In this document: in pieces, positions 27,258 through 37,082 of the stretch | How positions within the stretch are numbered: the stretch's first letter is position 1 | Layout of the letters: every line of letters begins with the position of its first letter | NCBI GenBank assembly: GCA_028864885.1 | Contig: JAGWLR010000006.1 | Span: forward strand, 1-58,332 | Direction: 5' to 3' | DNA: 58,332 bases | DNA from: Burkholderiales bacterium | Lineage (GTDB): Bacteria > Pseudomonadota > Gammaproteobacteria > Burkholderiales > Burkholderiaceae_C | The notes under the pieces: generated by a model | Told to the model about the DNA's origin: nothing | Databases searched by the model: none | The model's input: the letters and a program-made list of their open reading frames with translations, nothing else | Position numbers and translations under genes: made by a program

Positions 27258-27917
27258 GTGAAAAAATACATTCTCACCGGACTGCTGGTCTGGCTCCCTC
27301 TGGCGATCACCATCTGGGTGCTCAAGAACGTCGTCGGCACCCTCGATGGCGTTTTTGCGTGGTTGATGGCGGCAGCGCAGGCTGTGCTGCCCCTCAGCCT
27401 GCATCCCTTTTTGCACGATCTGCAGCAAATCCCAGGTCTGAGCGTCATCATCTTGGTGACCGCCCTTTGGCTGACCGGCATCGCCGTCACCAACATGGCT
27501 GGCCAATGGTTGCTGAACCAGTCGAACCGGCTGCTGTCAAACATCCCCATCGTCAAGAGCATCTACACCTCGGTCAAACAGGTGTCAGACACCCTCTTTT
27601 CAAGCAGCGGACAAGCGTTTCGTGAAGCCGTGCTGGTCCAGTATCCCCGTCAAGGGGCCTGGACCATCGCCTTCGTGACCGGCAAACCAGGCGGCGAGGT
27701 GGCCGACCACCTGCAGTCTGAGCACCTCACGCTGTATGTACCCACCACGCCCAACCCCACCTCGGGATTCATGCTGATCGTGCCCAAAGCCGACGTGCAA
27801 CCACTGGCCATGACGGTAGACGAAGCCCTGAAATACATCATCTCGATGGGGGTGGTGGCCCCGCCACCGCATGCGCCGAAAGCCGGCACCCAACCCAAGG
27901 TGGCGACTTCATCCTGA
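27258..27917 (+). CDS. DUF502 membrane protein
   Basis: A 219-residue inner-membrane protein of the DUF502 family. It begins MKKYILTGLLVWLPLAITIWVL, the family's first membrane helix, and a second helix is around residues 67-88. The conserved INMAG-like and IPIVKSIYTSVKQV motif follows, and the rest is a soluble beta-rich domain facing the cytoplasm or periplasm. It starts at GTG 21 bp after fmdB, in the same operon. No biochemical function is established for the family. Confidence 0.88.
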   Translation: MKKYILTGLLVWLPLAITIWVLKNVVGTLDGVFAWLMAAAQAVLPLSLHPFLHDLQQIPGLSVIILVTALWLTGIAVTNMAGQWLLNQSNRLLSNIPIVKSIYTSVKQVSDTLFSSSGQAFREAVLVQYPRQGAWTIAFVTGKPGGEVADHLQSEHLTLYVPTTPNPTSGFMLIVPKADVQPLAMTVDEALKYIISMGVVAPPPHAPKAGTQPKVATSS

Positions 27918-28007
27918 AATGACGTAAAAAACTCCGATTCCTGAGGGACAATCGAGGGTTCTGAGGCGCCCAGGCGCGCCTCGCACAAGATCATCCGGAG
28001 AACAACG

Positions 28008-29810
28008 ATGCGTACCACTTATTGCGGACTGGTCAGCGAAGCGCTGATGGGCCAGACCGTCACCCTGATGGGCTGGGCCCACCGTCGTCGCGACCACGGC
28101 GGCGTGATCTTCATCGACCTGCGTGACCGCGAAGGCCTGGTTCAGGTTGTGTTCGACCCTGACCGCGCCGACTCCTTCAAGATCGCCGAGGACGTGCGCA
28201 ACGAGTTCTGCCTGAAAGTGACCGGTGTGGTGCGCGCACGCCCCGCTGGCACGGAAAACGCTGGCCTGACCAGCGGCAAGATCGAAGTGCTGGGGCACAC
28301 GCTCGAAGTGTTGAACGCTTCGGTGACCCCTCCGTTCCAGATCGACGACGAGAACCTGTCGGAAACCACTCGTCTGACCCACCGCGTGCTGGACCTGCGT
28401 CGTCCGTACATGCAGAAGAACCTCATGTTGCGCTACCGCGTGGCGATGGAGTGCCGCAAGTACCTCGACGAGCACGGCTTTGTCGACATCGAAACCCCGA
28501 TGCTGACCAAATCTACGCCCGAAGGCGCCCGCGACTACCTGGTGCCCTCGCGCGTGCATGATGGCCAGTTCTTCGCCCTGCCCCAATCGCCCCAGTTGTT
28601 CAAGCAGTTGCTGATGGTGGCCGGCTACGATCGTTATTACCAGATCACCAAGTGCTTCCGCGACGAAGACTTGCGCGCTGACCGTCAGCCCGAATTCACC
28701 CAGATCGATATTGAAACGAGCTTCCTGACCGAACAGGAAATCCGTGACATGTTCGAAGGCATGATCCGCCACGTCTTCAAGAAGGCGCTGGATGTGGACC
28801 TGGGTGCCTACCCCGTCATGCAATACGCTGACGCGATGCATCTGTATGGTTCGGACAAGCCTGACCTGCGCGTCAAGCTGCAGTTCACCGAACTGACCGA
28901 CGTGATGGCTGATGTGGACTTCAAGGTGTTCTCCACCCCTGCCACCACCAAGGGTGGCCGCGTGGTCGCCTTGTGCGTGCCCGGTGGGGCTGAAATGTCT
29001 CGCGGCGAAATCGACGCCTACACTGAGTTCGTGAAGATCTACGGTGCCAAGGGCCTGGCCTGGATCAAGGTCAACGAAGTGGCCAAGGGCCGCGATGGCC
29101 TGCAATCGCCCATCGTGAAGAACCTGCACGACGCCGCCATTGCTGAAATCCTGAAGCGCACTGGCGCCAAGGACGGCGACCTGATTTTCTTCGGTGCCGA
29201 CAAGGCCAAGGTCGTCAACGACGCCATCGGCGCCCTGCGCCTGAAGGTGGGTCACTCTGACTTCGGCAAGAAGGCCGGCCTGTTCGAAGACCGCTGGGCC
29301 CCGCTGTGGGTTGTGGACTTCCCCATGTTCGAACACGACGACGAAGAAGACCGTTGGAACGCCGTGCACCACCCCTTCACTGCACCGAAGGATGGTCACG
29401 AAGACTACATGGACACCGATCCTGGCCAGTGCATCGCCAAGGCCTATGACATGGTCCTCAATGGCTGGGAACTGGGTGGCGGCTCGATCCGTATCCACCG
29501 TGCAGAAGTGCAGTCCAAGGTGTTCAGTGCGTTGAACATCAGCGACGAGGACGCCAAAGTCAAGTTCGGCTTCCTGCTCGATGCCCTGCAATATGGTGCC
29601 CCGCCTCACGGTGGCCTCGCTTTCGGTCTGGATCGCCTGGTCACCTTGATGACCAAGGCCGAATCGATCCGCGACGTGATTGCCTTCCCCAAGACGCAAC
29701 GTGCCCAATGTCTGCTGACCGGTGCCCCGTCGAACGTCGACGAGAAGCAACTGCGCGAGCTGCATATCCGTTTGCGCAATGCGCAGGCCGCAGCCCCTGC
29801 TGGCAACTGA
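28008..29810 (+). CDS. aspS: aspartyl-tRNA synthetase
   Basis: A class II aminoacyl-tRNA synthetase of 600 residues, the normal bacterial size with the GAD insertion. The N-terminal OB-fold anticodon-binding domain ([24 protein letters not shown]) is followed by the catalytic core with motif 2 ([19 protein letters not shown]) and motif 3 ([13 protein letters not shown]), and the flipping-loop QSPQ. Many betaproteobacteria use a non-discriminating enzyme with GatCAB, but that cannot be decided here. GGAG lies 7 nt before the ATG. The gene ends at a terminator hairpin 26 bp downstream. Confidence 0.97.
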   Translation: MRTTYCGLVSEALMGQTVTLMGWAHRRRDHGGVIFIDLRDREGLVQVVFDPDRADSFKIAEDVRNEFCLKVTGVVRARPAGTENAGLTSGKIEVLGHTLEVLNASVTPPFQIDDENLSETTRLTHRVLDLRRPYMQKNLMLRYRVAMECRKYLDEHGFVDIETPMLTKSTPEGARDYLVPSRVHDGQFFALPQSPQLFKQLLMVAGYDRYYQITKCFRDEDLRADRQPEFTQIDIETSFLTEQEIRDMFEGMIRHVFKKALDVDLGAYPVMQYADAMHLYGSDKPDLRVKLQFTELTDVMADVDFKVFSTPATTKGGRVVALCVPGGAEMSRGEIDAYTEFVKIYGAKGLAWIKVNEVAKGRDGLQSPIVKNLHDAAIAEILKRTGAKDGDLIFFGADKAKVVNDAIGALRLKVGHSDFGKKAGLFEDRWAPLWVVDFPMFEHDDEEDRWNAVHHPFTAPKDGHEDYMDTDPGQCIAKAYDMVLNGWELGGGSIRIHRAEVQSKVFSALNISDEDAKVKFGFLLDALQYGAPPHGGLAFGLDRLVTLMTKAESIRDVIAFPKTQRAQCLLTGAPSNVDEKQLRELHIRLRNAQAAAPAGN

Positions 29811-29835
29811 TCTCGATCGCCCCACGCCAGACACA

Positions 29836-29863
29836 CAGGCCGCCCGCAAGGTGGCCTGTTTTT
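29836..29863 (+). terminator. rho-independent terminator after aspS
   Basis: The stem CAGGCCGCC / GGTGGCCTG with loop CGCAA and one G-T pair is followed by TTTTTC. It lies between aspS and nudB, so nudB probably relies on read-through or its own promoter. The T tract ends only 11 bp before the nudB ATG. Confidence 0.8.
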
Positions 29864-29873
29864 CTTCAAGACC

Positions 29874-30356
29874 ATGTCCAGCCCGAGCTTCAAGATTCCG
29901 CAATCCGTACTGGTGGTGATTCACTCACCACAGCTGGACGTTTTGCTGATCGAGCGCGCCAAGCAGCCTGACTTTTGGCAAAGCGTGACGGGCTCCAAAG
30001 ATGCGCTGGACGAGTCCTGGCGAACCACGGCCATCCGCGAGGTGGCCGAGGAAACGGGCATCGAGGTCGGCAGCCCGGAGGTTCCTCAGGCTCACCTGGT
30101 CGATTGGAACATCGAGAACCACTACGAGATTTATCCGGTCTGGCGCCATCGCTACGCGCCTGGCATCACTCACAATCTGGAGCATGTGTTCGGGCTGATG
30201 GTCCCCAGAGACATCCCGATCACGTTGGCCCCCAGAGAGCACACCCAGCACCTGTGGCTGCCATGGCAAGAAGCCGCGGATAAGTGTTTCTCGCCCTCCA
30301 ACGCTGAGGCCATTTTGCAACTGCCCCGCTTCATCGGGAAAGCCCGTGGCGGCTAG
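29874..30356 (+). CDS. nudB: dihydroneopterin triphosphate diphosphatase
   Basis: A Nudix hydrolase of 160 residues that releases pyrophosphate from dihydroneopterin triphosphate in folate synthesis. The Nudix box is GSKDALDESW...REVAEETGIE. The spacing between the first Gly and Glu is one residue longer than the canonical Gx5E, a feature also expected in related betaproteobacterial NudB. The position after aspS is conserved and supports the name over a generic Nudix call. The start is directly behind the aspS terminator. Confidence 0.88.
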   Translation: MSSPSFKIPQSVLVVIHSPQLDVLLIERAKQPDFWQSVTGSKDALDESWRTTAIREVAEETGIEVGSPEVPQAHLVDWNIENHYEIYPVWRHRYAPGITHNLEHVFGLMVPRDIPITLAPREHTQHLWLPWQEAADKCFSPSNAEAILQLPRFIGKARGG

Positions 30357-30398
30357 ACGCTGACAGGGGTCATGGGTTCGCGCTATCGTTAGACCATT

Positions 30399-31211
30399 GT
30401 GCTGAATCCACTGCAATCATCCCTGCTGCCGCCGTCCACCTTGGGGTCTCCGTACCTGCGTGTGGCCACCTACAACATCCACAAAGGGGTGATGGGGATG
30501 GGGCCGACCAAACGGCTGGAAATCCACAACCTCGGCTTGGCGGTGGAAGCCTTCGATGCCGACATCGTGTGCCTGCAAGAGGTTCGGCGTTTTCACCATC
30601 GTGAAGCGCGCCACTTTTCGCGCACGGACTACGGACACCGCAGCTGGCCGCACCTGGCCCAGGCCGACTACCTGGCCCCGGAAGGCTATGAGGTCGCCTA
30701 TCGCACCAATGCCGTCACCCGCCACGGTGAACATGGCAATGCCCTGCTGGCCCGTTGGCCCATTGGCGAGATTTACCACCACGATGTTTCAGACCATCGG
30801 TTCGAGCAACGCGGCTTGCTGCACACCACAGTGCAATGGCGACAAATTCAGATCCATGTGGTGGTGGTGCATCTGGGTCTGTTCCACCAAAGCCGGGTCA
30901 GACAAAGTGAACGCGTGGCTGAGTTGGCCCTGCGTGATATTCCTGCCGACGCCCCCGTCATCGTGGCGGGCGACTTCAATGACTGGAATGAAAAACTGGA
31001 TCACATTCTGGTGGATGCGGGATTGAGCCGCGCTTGCCGCCCCGATGGCACCCGCATGCCGACGTTTCCATCGATGATCCCGGTGTTGACTCTGGATCGC
31101 ATCTACACCCGACGCCTGACTTGTCAGAACATGATGGTGCCGCGTGGCGAAGCCTGGGCCAGGATGTCTGACCACCTGCCCTTGGTGGTCGAACTGGAGC
31201 TGCAAGCCTGA
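30399..31211 (+). CDS. endonuclease/exonuclease/phosphatase family protein
   Basis: A 270-residue EEP-fold phosphodiesterase. Family motifs are seen: TYNIHKG (Asn for metal), CLQEVRRF with the metal-binding Glu, HLGLF, VAGDFNDW with catalytic Asp and Asn, and the terminal SDHLPLVVE with the catalytic His. There is no signal peptide. It is followed by the phospholipase-D-type cardiolipin synthase with a TGATG overlap; this EEP-ClsB pairing is also conserved in E. coli (ybhP-clsB), so a function linked to cardiolipin metabolism is likely. The GTG start has no strong ribosome site. Confidence 0.85.
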   Translation: MLNPLQSSLLPPSTLGSPYLRVATYNIHKGVMGMGPTKRLEIHNLGLAVEAFDADIVCLQEVRRFHHREARHFSRTDYGHRSWPHLAQADYLAPEGYEVAYRTNAVTRHGEHGNALLARWPIGEIYHHDVSDHRFEQRGLLHTTVQWRQIQIHVVVVHLGLFHQSRVRQSERVAELALRDIPADAPVIVAGDFNDWNEKLDHILVDAGLSRACRPDGTRMPTFPSMIPVLTLDRIYTRRLTCQNMMVPRGEAWARMSDHLPLVVELELQA

Positions 31212-32527
31212 TGGCGACAGTGCCGCCCCAATGGGAGGAAGACGAGCAAACCTGGCTGGGCCTGGCCTGGTATGCGCAGCGCAAACCGGTGTTCACCGGC
31301 GGAAACCGTCTCACCTTGCTCAGAGCCGGCAAGCAGCTTTTTCCGGCCATGCGCGAGCACATTGAGCGTGCCCAGCACAGTGTGTGGATTGCGATGTATC
31401 TGATTTCACCTTTCGGGCAAAGCAGCACCGTGTTGCAGGCTCTGCAGCAGGCGGCCCGCCGGGGAGTCAAGGTGCACCTAGTGGCCGACGGGGTGGGCTC
31501 GCACGATGCACCGAGCAGCATGTGGGAGCAGCTCAGAGCGGCGGGCGTGGATGTCGTGATCTTCCGGCCTTTCCACCGCCTGTGGGGCATGTTCAAGACC
31601 AGCGAATGGCGCCGCATGCATTTCAAGCTGTGCGTGGTGGATGAAGAGGTGGCATTCATTGGCGGCATCAACCTCATCGACGATCGCTACGACCTGCACC
31701 ACGGGTGGTCAGACGACATTCGCCTGGACTATGCCGTACAAGCAAAGGGGCCGATCGGCACGCCGGTATTGCACGCCATCCGAGCGATGTGGACGCGTGG
31801 TCAGTTTGGCAAAGACTGGCGCGACGAATTGTGGCCGTGGATGCAGGGCGCACATCGGATGCGACGTCTACGGGGATTATGGCAACAGGCCCGTATGCGC
31901 CTGACGCCATCTGAACAGGCTCCATTCGCCAAAGCGGCGAGCAATCCGCACCCGACTCGATGCGCCTTTGTGCTGCGAGACAACCTGAGACAACGCCGTA
32001 CGATCGAACGTGCAGCGATTCAGGCCATCAAGCAAGCAAAGCGAGAAATCGACATCGTCACGCCCTATTTTTATCCGGCGCGGCAATTGCGCTTGGCCCT
32101 TCGGCATGCGGCGGCACGCGGTGTGCGGGTGCGCCTGCTCTTGCAAGGCAGAGTCGATATGCCCATCGCCGGCATCGCCGCGCGCGTGCTCTACGACGAA
32201 TTGATCCGGCACGGCATTCAGATCTATGAATACCAGGCGGCTTTTTTGCACGCCAAGGTGATGCGAGTGGATGACGACTGGGCCACCGTCGGTTCGTCGA
32301 ACCTGGATCCCTTGTCGCTGGTGCTCAATGCCGAGGCCAATCTCATCATTCGAGACAAGGCCTTCACACGGGTTCTGATTCACGCCTTGGAGGATGACTT
32401 CGGGGCCAGCAAAGCCGTCGAGGCCAACTCACTGGACCGAAACTGGGCCGATCGGCTGGGCCACTGGCTCTTTCGCATGGCCGCCAAGCTTTACTTGCGC
32501 TTGGCTGGCATCAGCGGTCGATACTGA
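31211..32527 (+). CDS. clsB: cardiolipin synthase B (phospholipase D family)
   Basis: A 438-residue membrane-associated enzyme that makes cardiolipin by transesterification. Two HKD phospholipase D motifs are present: HFKLCVVDEEVAFIGGIN (residues about 137-154) and HAKVMRVDDDWATVGSSN (about 346-363). It lacks the N-terminal helices of ClsA, as ClsB does. The start overlaps the preceding stop as TGATG, so the two are co-translated. The stop is seven bases from the convergent end of the cobalamin operon with no terminator between, implying transcript interference or Rho-dependent termination there. Confidence 0.92.
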   Translation: MATVPPQWEEDEQTWLGLAWYAQRKPVFTGGNRLTLLRAGKQLFPAMREHIERAQHSVWIAMYLISPFGQSSTVLQALQQAARRGVKVHLVADGVGSHDAPSSMWEQLRAAGVDVVIFRPFHRLWGMFKTSEWRRMHFKLCVVDEEVAFIGGINLIDDRYDLHHGWSDDIRLDYAVQAKGPIGTPVLHAIRAMWTRGQFGKDWRDELWPWMQGAHRMRRLRGLWQQARMRLTPSEQAPFAKAASNPHPTRCAFVLRDNLRQRRTIERAAIQAIKQAKREIDIVTPYFYPARQLRLALRHAAARGVRVRLLLQGRVDMPIAGIAARVLYDELIRHGIQIYEYQAAFLHAKVMRVDDDWATVGSSNLDPLSLVLNAEANLIIRDKAFTRVLIHALEDDFGASKAVEANSLDRNWADRLGHWLFRMAAKLYLRLAGISGRY

Positions 32528-32534
32528 ACCCCAC

Positions 32535-33086
32535 TCATTCGAGGCGCCAACACTCACCATACCGCGGCGGCGCGGGCCATTCACTGGCCGCGACTGGCGG
32601 GCTCGGGTGTCGCTGCCCCCATTGCCGGGCCAGCATCCAACCGCCATGGCCCACCACCAGCACCAGATCCGAAGAGGCGTCATGAGCGGGGCACCATGTC
32701 CTCGCGCGTCTCAGGACTTCAGTCAAGGATTCGCCACGCCCAGGGTGAAAACCGGCAAAGTCCTTCACCCAGGCATCAATCAGACCGGGATCGATCTGAT
32801 CCCAGCGAAGGCCGTCCCATGCCCCGAACGAGGCCTCGTTCAGCAAAGGATCAACCACATGCCGCCAGCCCCAACGAGCCAGGCATCGGCCCACCTCTCG
32901 GCTGCGCCCAAGGGCCGATGTGTAGATCACACGCGGCCAGCGATGGCGTCGTGCTTGCGAGCGAATCCGGTGTGCCAGGCGTTTGACCTTGCGACGATCG
33001 ACCGGCAACTCGGATTGACCAATGCATCGGCCCGCCGCCCCCATCGGGCGCGGATGACGCCAGACATGAATCACCAGCGCACCCAT
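32535..33086 (-). CDS. cobC: alpha-ribazole phosphatase (histidine phosphatase family)
   Basis: A histidine phosphatase superfamily enzyme of about 183 residues. The catalytic N-terminal motif is RHPRP instead of the usual RHG, with GRC...GQSELPV following and the second His in VVGHGGW. In the operon it would dephosphorylate alpha-ribazole-5'-phosphate or cobalamin phosphate, the last step after CobT/CobS. The ORF could extend upstream to 33317, but that lies inside cobS; the start is ATG 33086 or GTG 33074, the latter forming a GTGA overlap with the cobS stop. It is the last gene of the operon. Confidence 0.8.
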   Translation of the reverse strand: MGALVIHVWRHPRPMGAAGRCIGQSELPVDRRKVKRLAHRIRSQARRHRWPRVIYTSALGRSREVGRCLARWGWRHVVDPLLNEASFGAWDGLRWDQIDPGLIDAWVKDFAGFHPGRGESLTEVLRRARTWCPAHDASSDLVLVVGHGGWMLARQWGQRHPSPPVAASEWPAPPRYGECWRLE

Positions 33087-33964
33087 GTGACCGGATGAAC
33101 CACAGCGAGCCAGCCTAACAAGGCCGCCACTTCGGCTAACTGCTGGCTGGCCCCCAGTGTGTCGCCGGTGAAGCCCCCCAGCCGATGGGTAAACCAGCGG
33201 AAGCAGAAGGCAGTACTCAATCCGGCACCGAAACTGGACCACATCAGGCAACGCAACAAGGTGGGCACAGGCCAACCGATCCAAGCCAGCAGCGCCATCA
33301 ACAGCCCTGCGACGCAAGCGGTCATCAAAGCTGCCGCAGCGAGTTGCCCGGCCCCTACGCGCATGGCCAGGGGCTTGGCCTTGGCGTGATCAGGATCCCC
33401 TCCATAAGGCATGACTGCCGTCAGCAACACGGGTGCCAAGCGTGAAACCGAATGGGCCCACACCACGGCCATCAAGGTCCACCCCAACAACACTTGATGA
33501 ACATGGCTCGTCTCGGCTTCGCTCATTTCAGTGAGCAAGGGCGCCAGGATCGAGGTCAAGACGATGGCTTTCAACATGAGAATCAAAATCAGACCCAGGC
33601 CGCCATAGGAGCCGAGTCTCGAATCCTTCATGATCTCCAGTGCACGGGCTTTGCTCACGGTGCCGCCGAGCCCGTCGCACGTATCGGCCCAGCCGTCTTC
33701 ATGAAAGCCTCCGGTCATCCAGACGGTGGCCGCGATGCTCAGCAGCACCGCCACAGCGGGTGGCCAGAACAAGCTGCTGCAGGCCAGCACGCACGCCCCC
33801 CACAGCCCCACCAAGGCGCCCACGATGGGAAAGTAGCGGACACAGCGGTGCAGCCAATCTGGCTCGAATCCGACCCACGCGGGTACCGGCACGCGTGTGA
33901 AAAACTGCTGCGCCGTGAAGAATAGCCGCAACTCGTAGAGGACGCCTCGGATGATTCGTTTCAT
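33071..33964 (-). CDS. cobS: adenosylcobinamide-GDP ribazoletransferase (cobalamin synthase)
   Basis: A 297-residue integral membrane enzyme that joins adenosylcobinamide-GDP and alpha-ribazole(-phosphate). The metal-binding motif GGFHEDGWADTCDGLGG lies around residues 86-102, preceded by RYFPIVGALVG. Several hydrophobic helices follow. It overlaps the upstream cobT by four bases (ATGA at 33961-33964) and the downstream cobC, showing tight translational coupling. Confidence 0.95.
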   Translation of the reverse strand: MKRIIRGVLYELRLFFTAQQFFTRVPVPAWVGFEPDWLHRCVRYFPIVGALVGLWGACVLACSSLFWPPAVAVLLSIAATVWMTGGFHEDGWADTCDGLGGTVSKARALEIMKDSRLGSYGGLGLILILMLKAIVLTSILAPLLTEMSEAETSHVHQVLLGWTLMAVVWAHSVSRLAPVLLTAVMPYGGDPDHAKAKPLAMRVGAGQLAAAALMTACVAGLLMALLAWIGWPVPTLLRCLMWSSFGAGLSTAFCFRWFTHRLGGFTGDTLGASQQLAEVAALLGWLAVVHPVTWVRW

Positions 33965-35004
33965 GTGGCCTGACTGACGCCAGCACTTTCAAAACTGGCC
34001 ATGTCTCGCAATATCGCACAGGCCGACTCAAGCAGCGGCCAAGCCAGGGCAGCCCCCGACCCCTCGCCGAGTCGCAAGCCCAGTTGAAGCAAAGGCTTGG
34101 CTTGCAGATGTGCCAGCATGCGGGCATGACCACTTTCGTCGGACTGATGGGCAAAGACACAGCGCTGCCGCACCGCGGGCTGCATGGCGCAGGCCACCAG
34201 CGCGGCGCTGCTGGAAATGAACCCATCAATCACCAGCAGGCGATCTTGAGCTGCCGCTTCGATCATGGCGCCACACATCATCGCGATCTCAAAGCCCCCC
34301 AATGCGGCCAGGGCGTGCAACGGCGATGGCGTGTCCACATTGCGTGCCAAGGCCTGCTCCAGCACAGCGAGTTTGCGCTGCAACCCAGCTTCGTCCAGCC
34401 CGGTGCCCCGGCCCACGCAAAGATGCAAGGGGGTATCGGTCAGACGAGACATCAGCAAGGCGGCGCTGGAGGTATTGCCAATGCCCATCTCACCAAACAA
34501 GACCGCATTCCCAGGCAAACTGCGGATCACTTCGGCGCCAGCCTGCAAGGCCGCTTCGCACTGTGCGACGGTCATGGCTGGCCCTTGCGAGACGTCTTCC
34601 GTGCCGTAGGCAATCTTGTTTGCGACCAAACCAGGGCGAGGCGCGATGTCTTTGGCCACTCCGGCATCGACCACGGTCAAGGCCACGCCATGCTGCCTGG
34701 CCAGCACGCTCACCGCGGCCCCTCCGGCCAGAAAGTTCTCGACCATCTGCCACGTCACATCGCTCGGATACGCCGAGACCCCCTTGGCGGCGACACCGTG
34801 ATCGGCCGCAAACACCACCATCTGCGGCTGATGCAGACGTGGCTGCTCGGAACCCAGGATGAGGCCGATCTGCAAAGCCAGTTGCTCGAGTTGCCCGAGG
34901 GCGCCTAGCGGCTTGGTCTTGTGATCCAGCACATGCTGCAGTCTTTGGGCAAGGACCTGCCGATCATGGGGCACGACATGAGGAAGATTCAGCGAAGTAG
35001 CCAT
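33961..35004 (-). CDS. cobT: nicotinate-nucleotide--dimethylbenzimidazole phosphoribosyltransferase
   Basis: This 347-residue enzyme activates the lower ligand base: it transfers phosphoribose from nicotinate mononucleotide to 5,6-dimethylbenzimidazole, giving alpha-ribazole phosphate. The loops GEMGIGNTSSAALL and FISSSAALVA are seen, and the catalytic Glu lies in LRLGEGSGAALAWPLL near residue 319. The length matches Salmonella CobT (356). It overlaps cobQ by 16 bp at its start and cobS by 4 bp at its end. No bluB (DMB synthesis) gene is in the window. Confidence 0.95.
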   Translation of the reverse strand: MATSLNLPHVVPHDRQVLAQRLQHVLDHKTKPLGALGQLEQLALQIGLILGSEQPRLHQPQMVVFAADHGVAAKGVSAYPSDVTWQMVENFLAGGAAVSVLARQHGVALTVVDAGVAKDIAPRPGLVANKIAYGTEDVSQGPAMTVAQCEAALQAGAEVIRSLPGNAVLFGEMGIGNTSSAALLMSRLTDTPLHLCVGRGTGLDEAGLQRKLAVLEQALARNVDTPSPLHALAALGGFEIAMMCGAMIEAAAQDRLLVIDGFISSSAALVACAMQPAVRQRCVFAHQSDESGHARMLAHLQAKPLLQLGLRLGEGSGAALAWPLLESACAILRDMASFESAGVSQAT

Positions 35005-36470
35005 TGCGACAAAAAGTCCTTTTCAAAGTGGGTGTCGATGAAATCTGCCAAACCGTCGAAGACCTGATCCCAGGTAGGGCAATCAGATCCAAGCCAAGCC
35101 CGCAAGATTTCAGAAGATTCGAACAGGCCGTGGGCGTACAAGCCCATCACCTGGCCTCGCGACCAACCCAAGGGTTGGCCGTCATCACGCAACAAGGCGT
35201 GAACGCTTGCCCCGGACGACCGCATTTCTGTCCGGCCTTGGTGAATTTCGTACCCCGACCAGTTGATGGATTGCCAGTGTGACCAGGCACTCGGCAGTCG
35301 ATCCGCAAAGCGCATTCGGGCTGGCCTCACCACCTTGACAGGATCAAACACCGTGTGCATGGGCAACAAACCCAATCCGGCTTGGGCCACCAAGCCACCG
35401 TCCACGCCGTGTGGATCGTCCAGCGACTGGCCGAGCATCTGCAGCCCGCCACATATACCCAGAACGGGGCGTCCGCTCAGGGCGTGCGCCCGGATCGGCT
35501 CATCCAGGCCCTGTTGCCGCAACCAGATCAGATCCGACTGGGTTCGCTTCGAGCCCGGCAAGATGATCCAGTCGACCGCCAGGAGTTCCTGCGGATGTCG
35601 CGCCCAGATGAGATCCACGTTGGGCAGATGACGCAGGGACTCGAACTCATCCAGATTGCTGATCTGTGGATAGGCGATCACCGCGATCTTGGTGCTCACG
35701 CCAGTCGAATGGCTCCGAGTGGGCGTCCATCGCCCGCCATCCAGCCCGTCCTCATCGGCCAGACCGTGGTCACGCCAATAGGGCAACACCGCCACCGTAG
35801 GAACGCCGGTCAAGGCCTGCAACTGCTCAGGCCCTGGAGACAACAAAGTGGCATCCCCGCGAAAACGATTGAGGACAAAGCCCCGTATCAACGCACGTTC
35901 GTTGGAGGGCAGCAATTGATGGGTGCCGTACAGATGCGCAAACGCGCCGCCACGATCGATGTCTGTCACCACAAGACACTGCGCATTCACCTCCAGTGCC
36001 GTGCGCATGTTGACGTAATCGCTTTGATGCAGATTGATCTCGGCTGGCGAGCCGGCCCCCTCGATCACAACCAGATCGTTCTGAGCCATCAGCTCATGCA
36101 AGGCCTGACGGGCGTGCGGCCAGAGCAGTTCGCTGCGCTCACGCCAGGGCATGGTGCTGTAGATGCGGTGGACCTCCCCGCATACCACGACCTGGCTGCC
36201 CGTGTCACTCTCCGGCTTGAGCAGGATCGGGTTCATGCGAACGTCAGGCTGCGCATGAGCGGCCAATGCCTGAAAGTACTGCGCTGAACCGATCTCGCCC
36301 CAGCCCCCATCTGGCCGAGCGACGACACGCGCGTTGTTGCTCATGTTCTGCGCCTTGAAGGGCGCCACCCGCAAGCCTTGCCGAGCCGCCCAGCGACACA
36401 CGGCCGTGGCCAACCAGCTTTTGCCGGCACCACTGGTTGTGCCAAGCACCATCACGGCTCGCGCGCGCAT
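34989..36470 (-). CDS. cobQ: cobyric acid synthase
   Basis: A 493-residue glutamine-dependent amidotransferase that amidates four side chains of adenosylcobyrinic a,c-diamide. The N-terminal ATP-binding domain begins MVLGTTSGAGKSWLA and has APFKAQNMSNNA; the C-terminal class I-type glutaminase has GICGGLQMLGQ with the nucleophilic Cys. It lies 9 bp after cobO and overlaps cobT. Its presence together with cobO but without cbiA, cbiB or corrin-ring genes in the same operon is notable; those may lie elsewhere. Confidence 0.95.
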   Translation of the reverse strand: MRARAVMVLGTTSGAGKSWLATAVCRWAARQGLRVAPFKAQNMSNNARVVARPDGGWGEIGSAQYFQALAAHAQPDVRMNPILLKPESDTGSQVVVCGEVHRIYSTMPWRERSELLWPHARQALHELMAQNDLVVIEGAGSPAEINLHQSDYVNMRTALEVNAQCLVVTDIDRGGAFAHLYGTHQLLPSNERALIRGFVLNRFRGDATLLSPGPEQLQALTGVPTVAVLPYWRDHGLADEDGLDGGRWTPTRSHSTGVSTKIAVIAYPQISNLDEFESLRHLPNVDLIWARHPQELLAVDWIILPGSKRTQSDLIWLRQQGLDEPIRAHALSGRPVLGICGGLQMLGQSLDDPHGVDGGLVAQAGLGLLPMHTVFDPVKVVRPARMRFADRLPSAWSHWQSINWSGYEIHQGRTEMRSSGASVHALLRDDGQPLGWSRGQVMGLYAHGLFESSEILRAWLGSDCPTWDQVFDGLADFIDTHFEKDFLSQWLLR

Positions 36471-36479
36471 CCTGACGAC

Positions 36480-37049
36480 TCAATCCTCGATGCCGCGCTG
36501 CGCGGGGATCCCAGCCTCATAGGCGTGCTTGATCTTGCGCATCTCGGTCACGGTATCGGCCAGCTCGATCAGCTCAGGGGGGCAATCTCGTCCAGTCAGA
36601 ACGACATGCACGTCCTTGGGCCGATCCTTAAGCACTTGAAGCACCTCGGCCAGAGGCACCCAGCCATAGATCAATGGATAGGTGATCTCGTCCAAAACCA
36701 CCAGAAAGTACTGCCCGCTTTGAATGGCCTGTGCAGCCTGATGCCAGCCCTGCCGAGCCAATTCAGCGGAGCGCTCCAGGTCCTTGCTCTTCCAGCTGAA
36801 GCCATCACCCAAGCCTTCAATGGGTACACCCAAAGCTTCGAACGTGCGATGCTCACCAAACCTCGCGCTCGGGACCTTCATGAATTGAAAGATCTTCACG
36901 GCTTTGCCTCGACCATGTGCACGCATGGCCAGACCAAAGGCAGCGGTGCTCTTGCCCTTGCCATCCCCGGTATGGATGATGAGCAACCCTCGCCGCTCCG
37001 CCTTTTCTTGCTGCTGGGGTGCCTCGGTAGGCGGTGTCTGAATGTCCAT
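36480..37049 (-). CDS. cobO: cob(I)yrinic acid a,c-diamide adenosyltransferase
   Basis: An ATP:corrinoid adenosyltransferase of the CobA/CobO/BtuR type, 189 residues, which attaches the upper 5'-deoxyadenosyl ligand. The P-loop [14 protein letters not shown] (residues about 26-39) and [14 protein letters not shown] are diagnostic. The N-terminal extension (residues 1-18, Gln/Glu-rich) is short. It lies 33 bp after the ATPase gene and 9 bp before cobQ. It would adenosylate imported as well as newly made corrinoids. Confidence 0.95.
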   Translation of the reverse strand: MDIQTPPTEAPQQQEKAERRGLLIIHTGDGKGKSTAAFGLAMRAHGRGKAVKIFQFMKVPSARFGEHRTFEALGVPIEGLGDGFSWKSKDLERSAELARQGWHQAAQAIQSGQYFLVVLDEITYPLIYGWVPLAEVLQVLKDRPKDVHVVLTGRDCPPELIELADTVTEMRKIKHAYEAGIPAQRGIED

Positions 37050-37082
37050 GTGGGATGTCTCCTCTTGGTTGAATGCGACAGA

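Noticed and set aside
27909-29924. A 671-codon open frame antisense to aspS
   Set aside because: It lies wholly opposite a clear AspRS gene, has no recognisable motif and reflects the high-GC codon bias of aspS.
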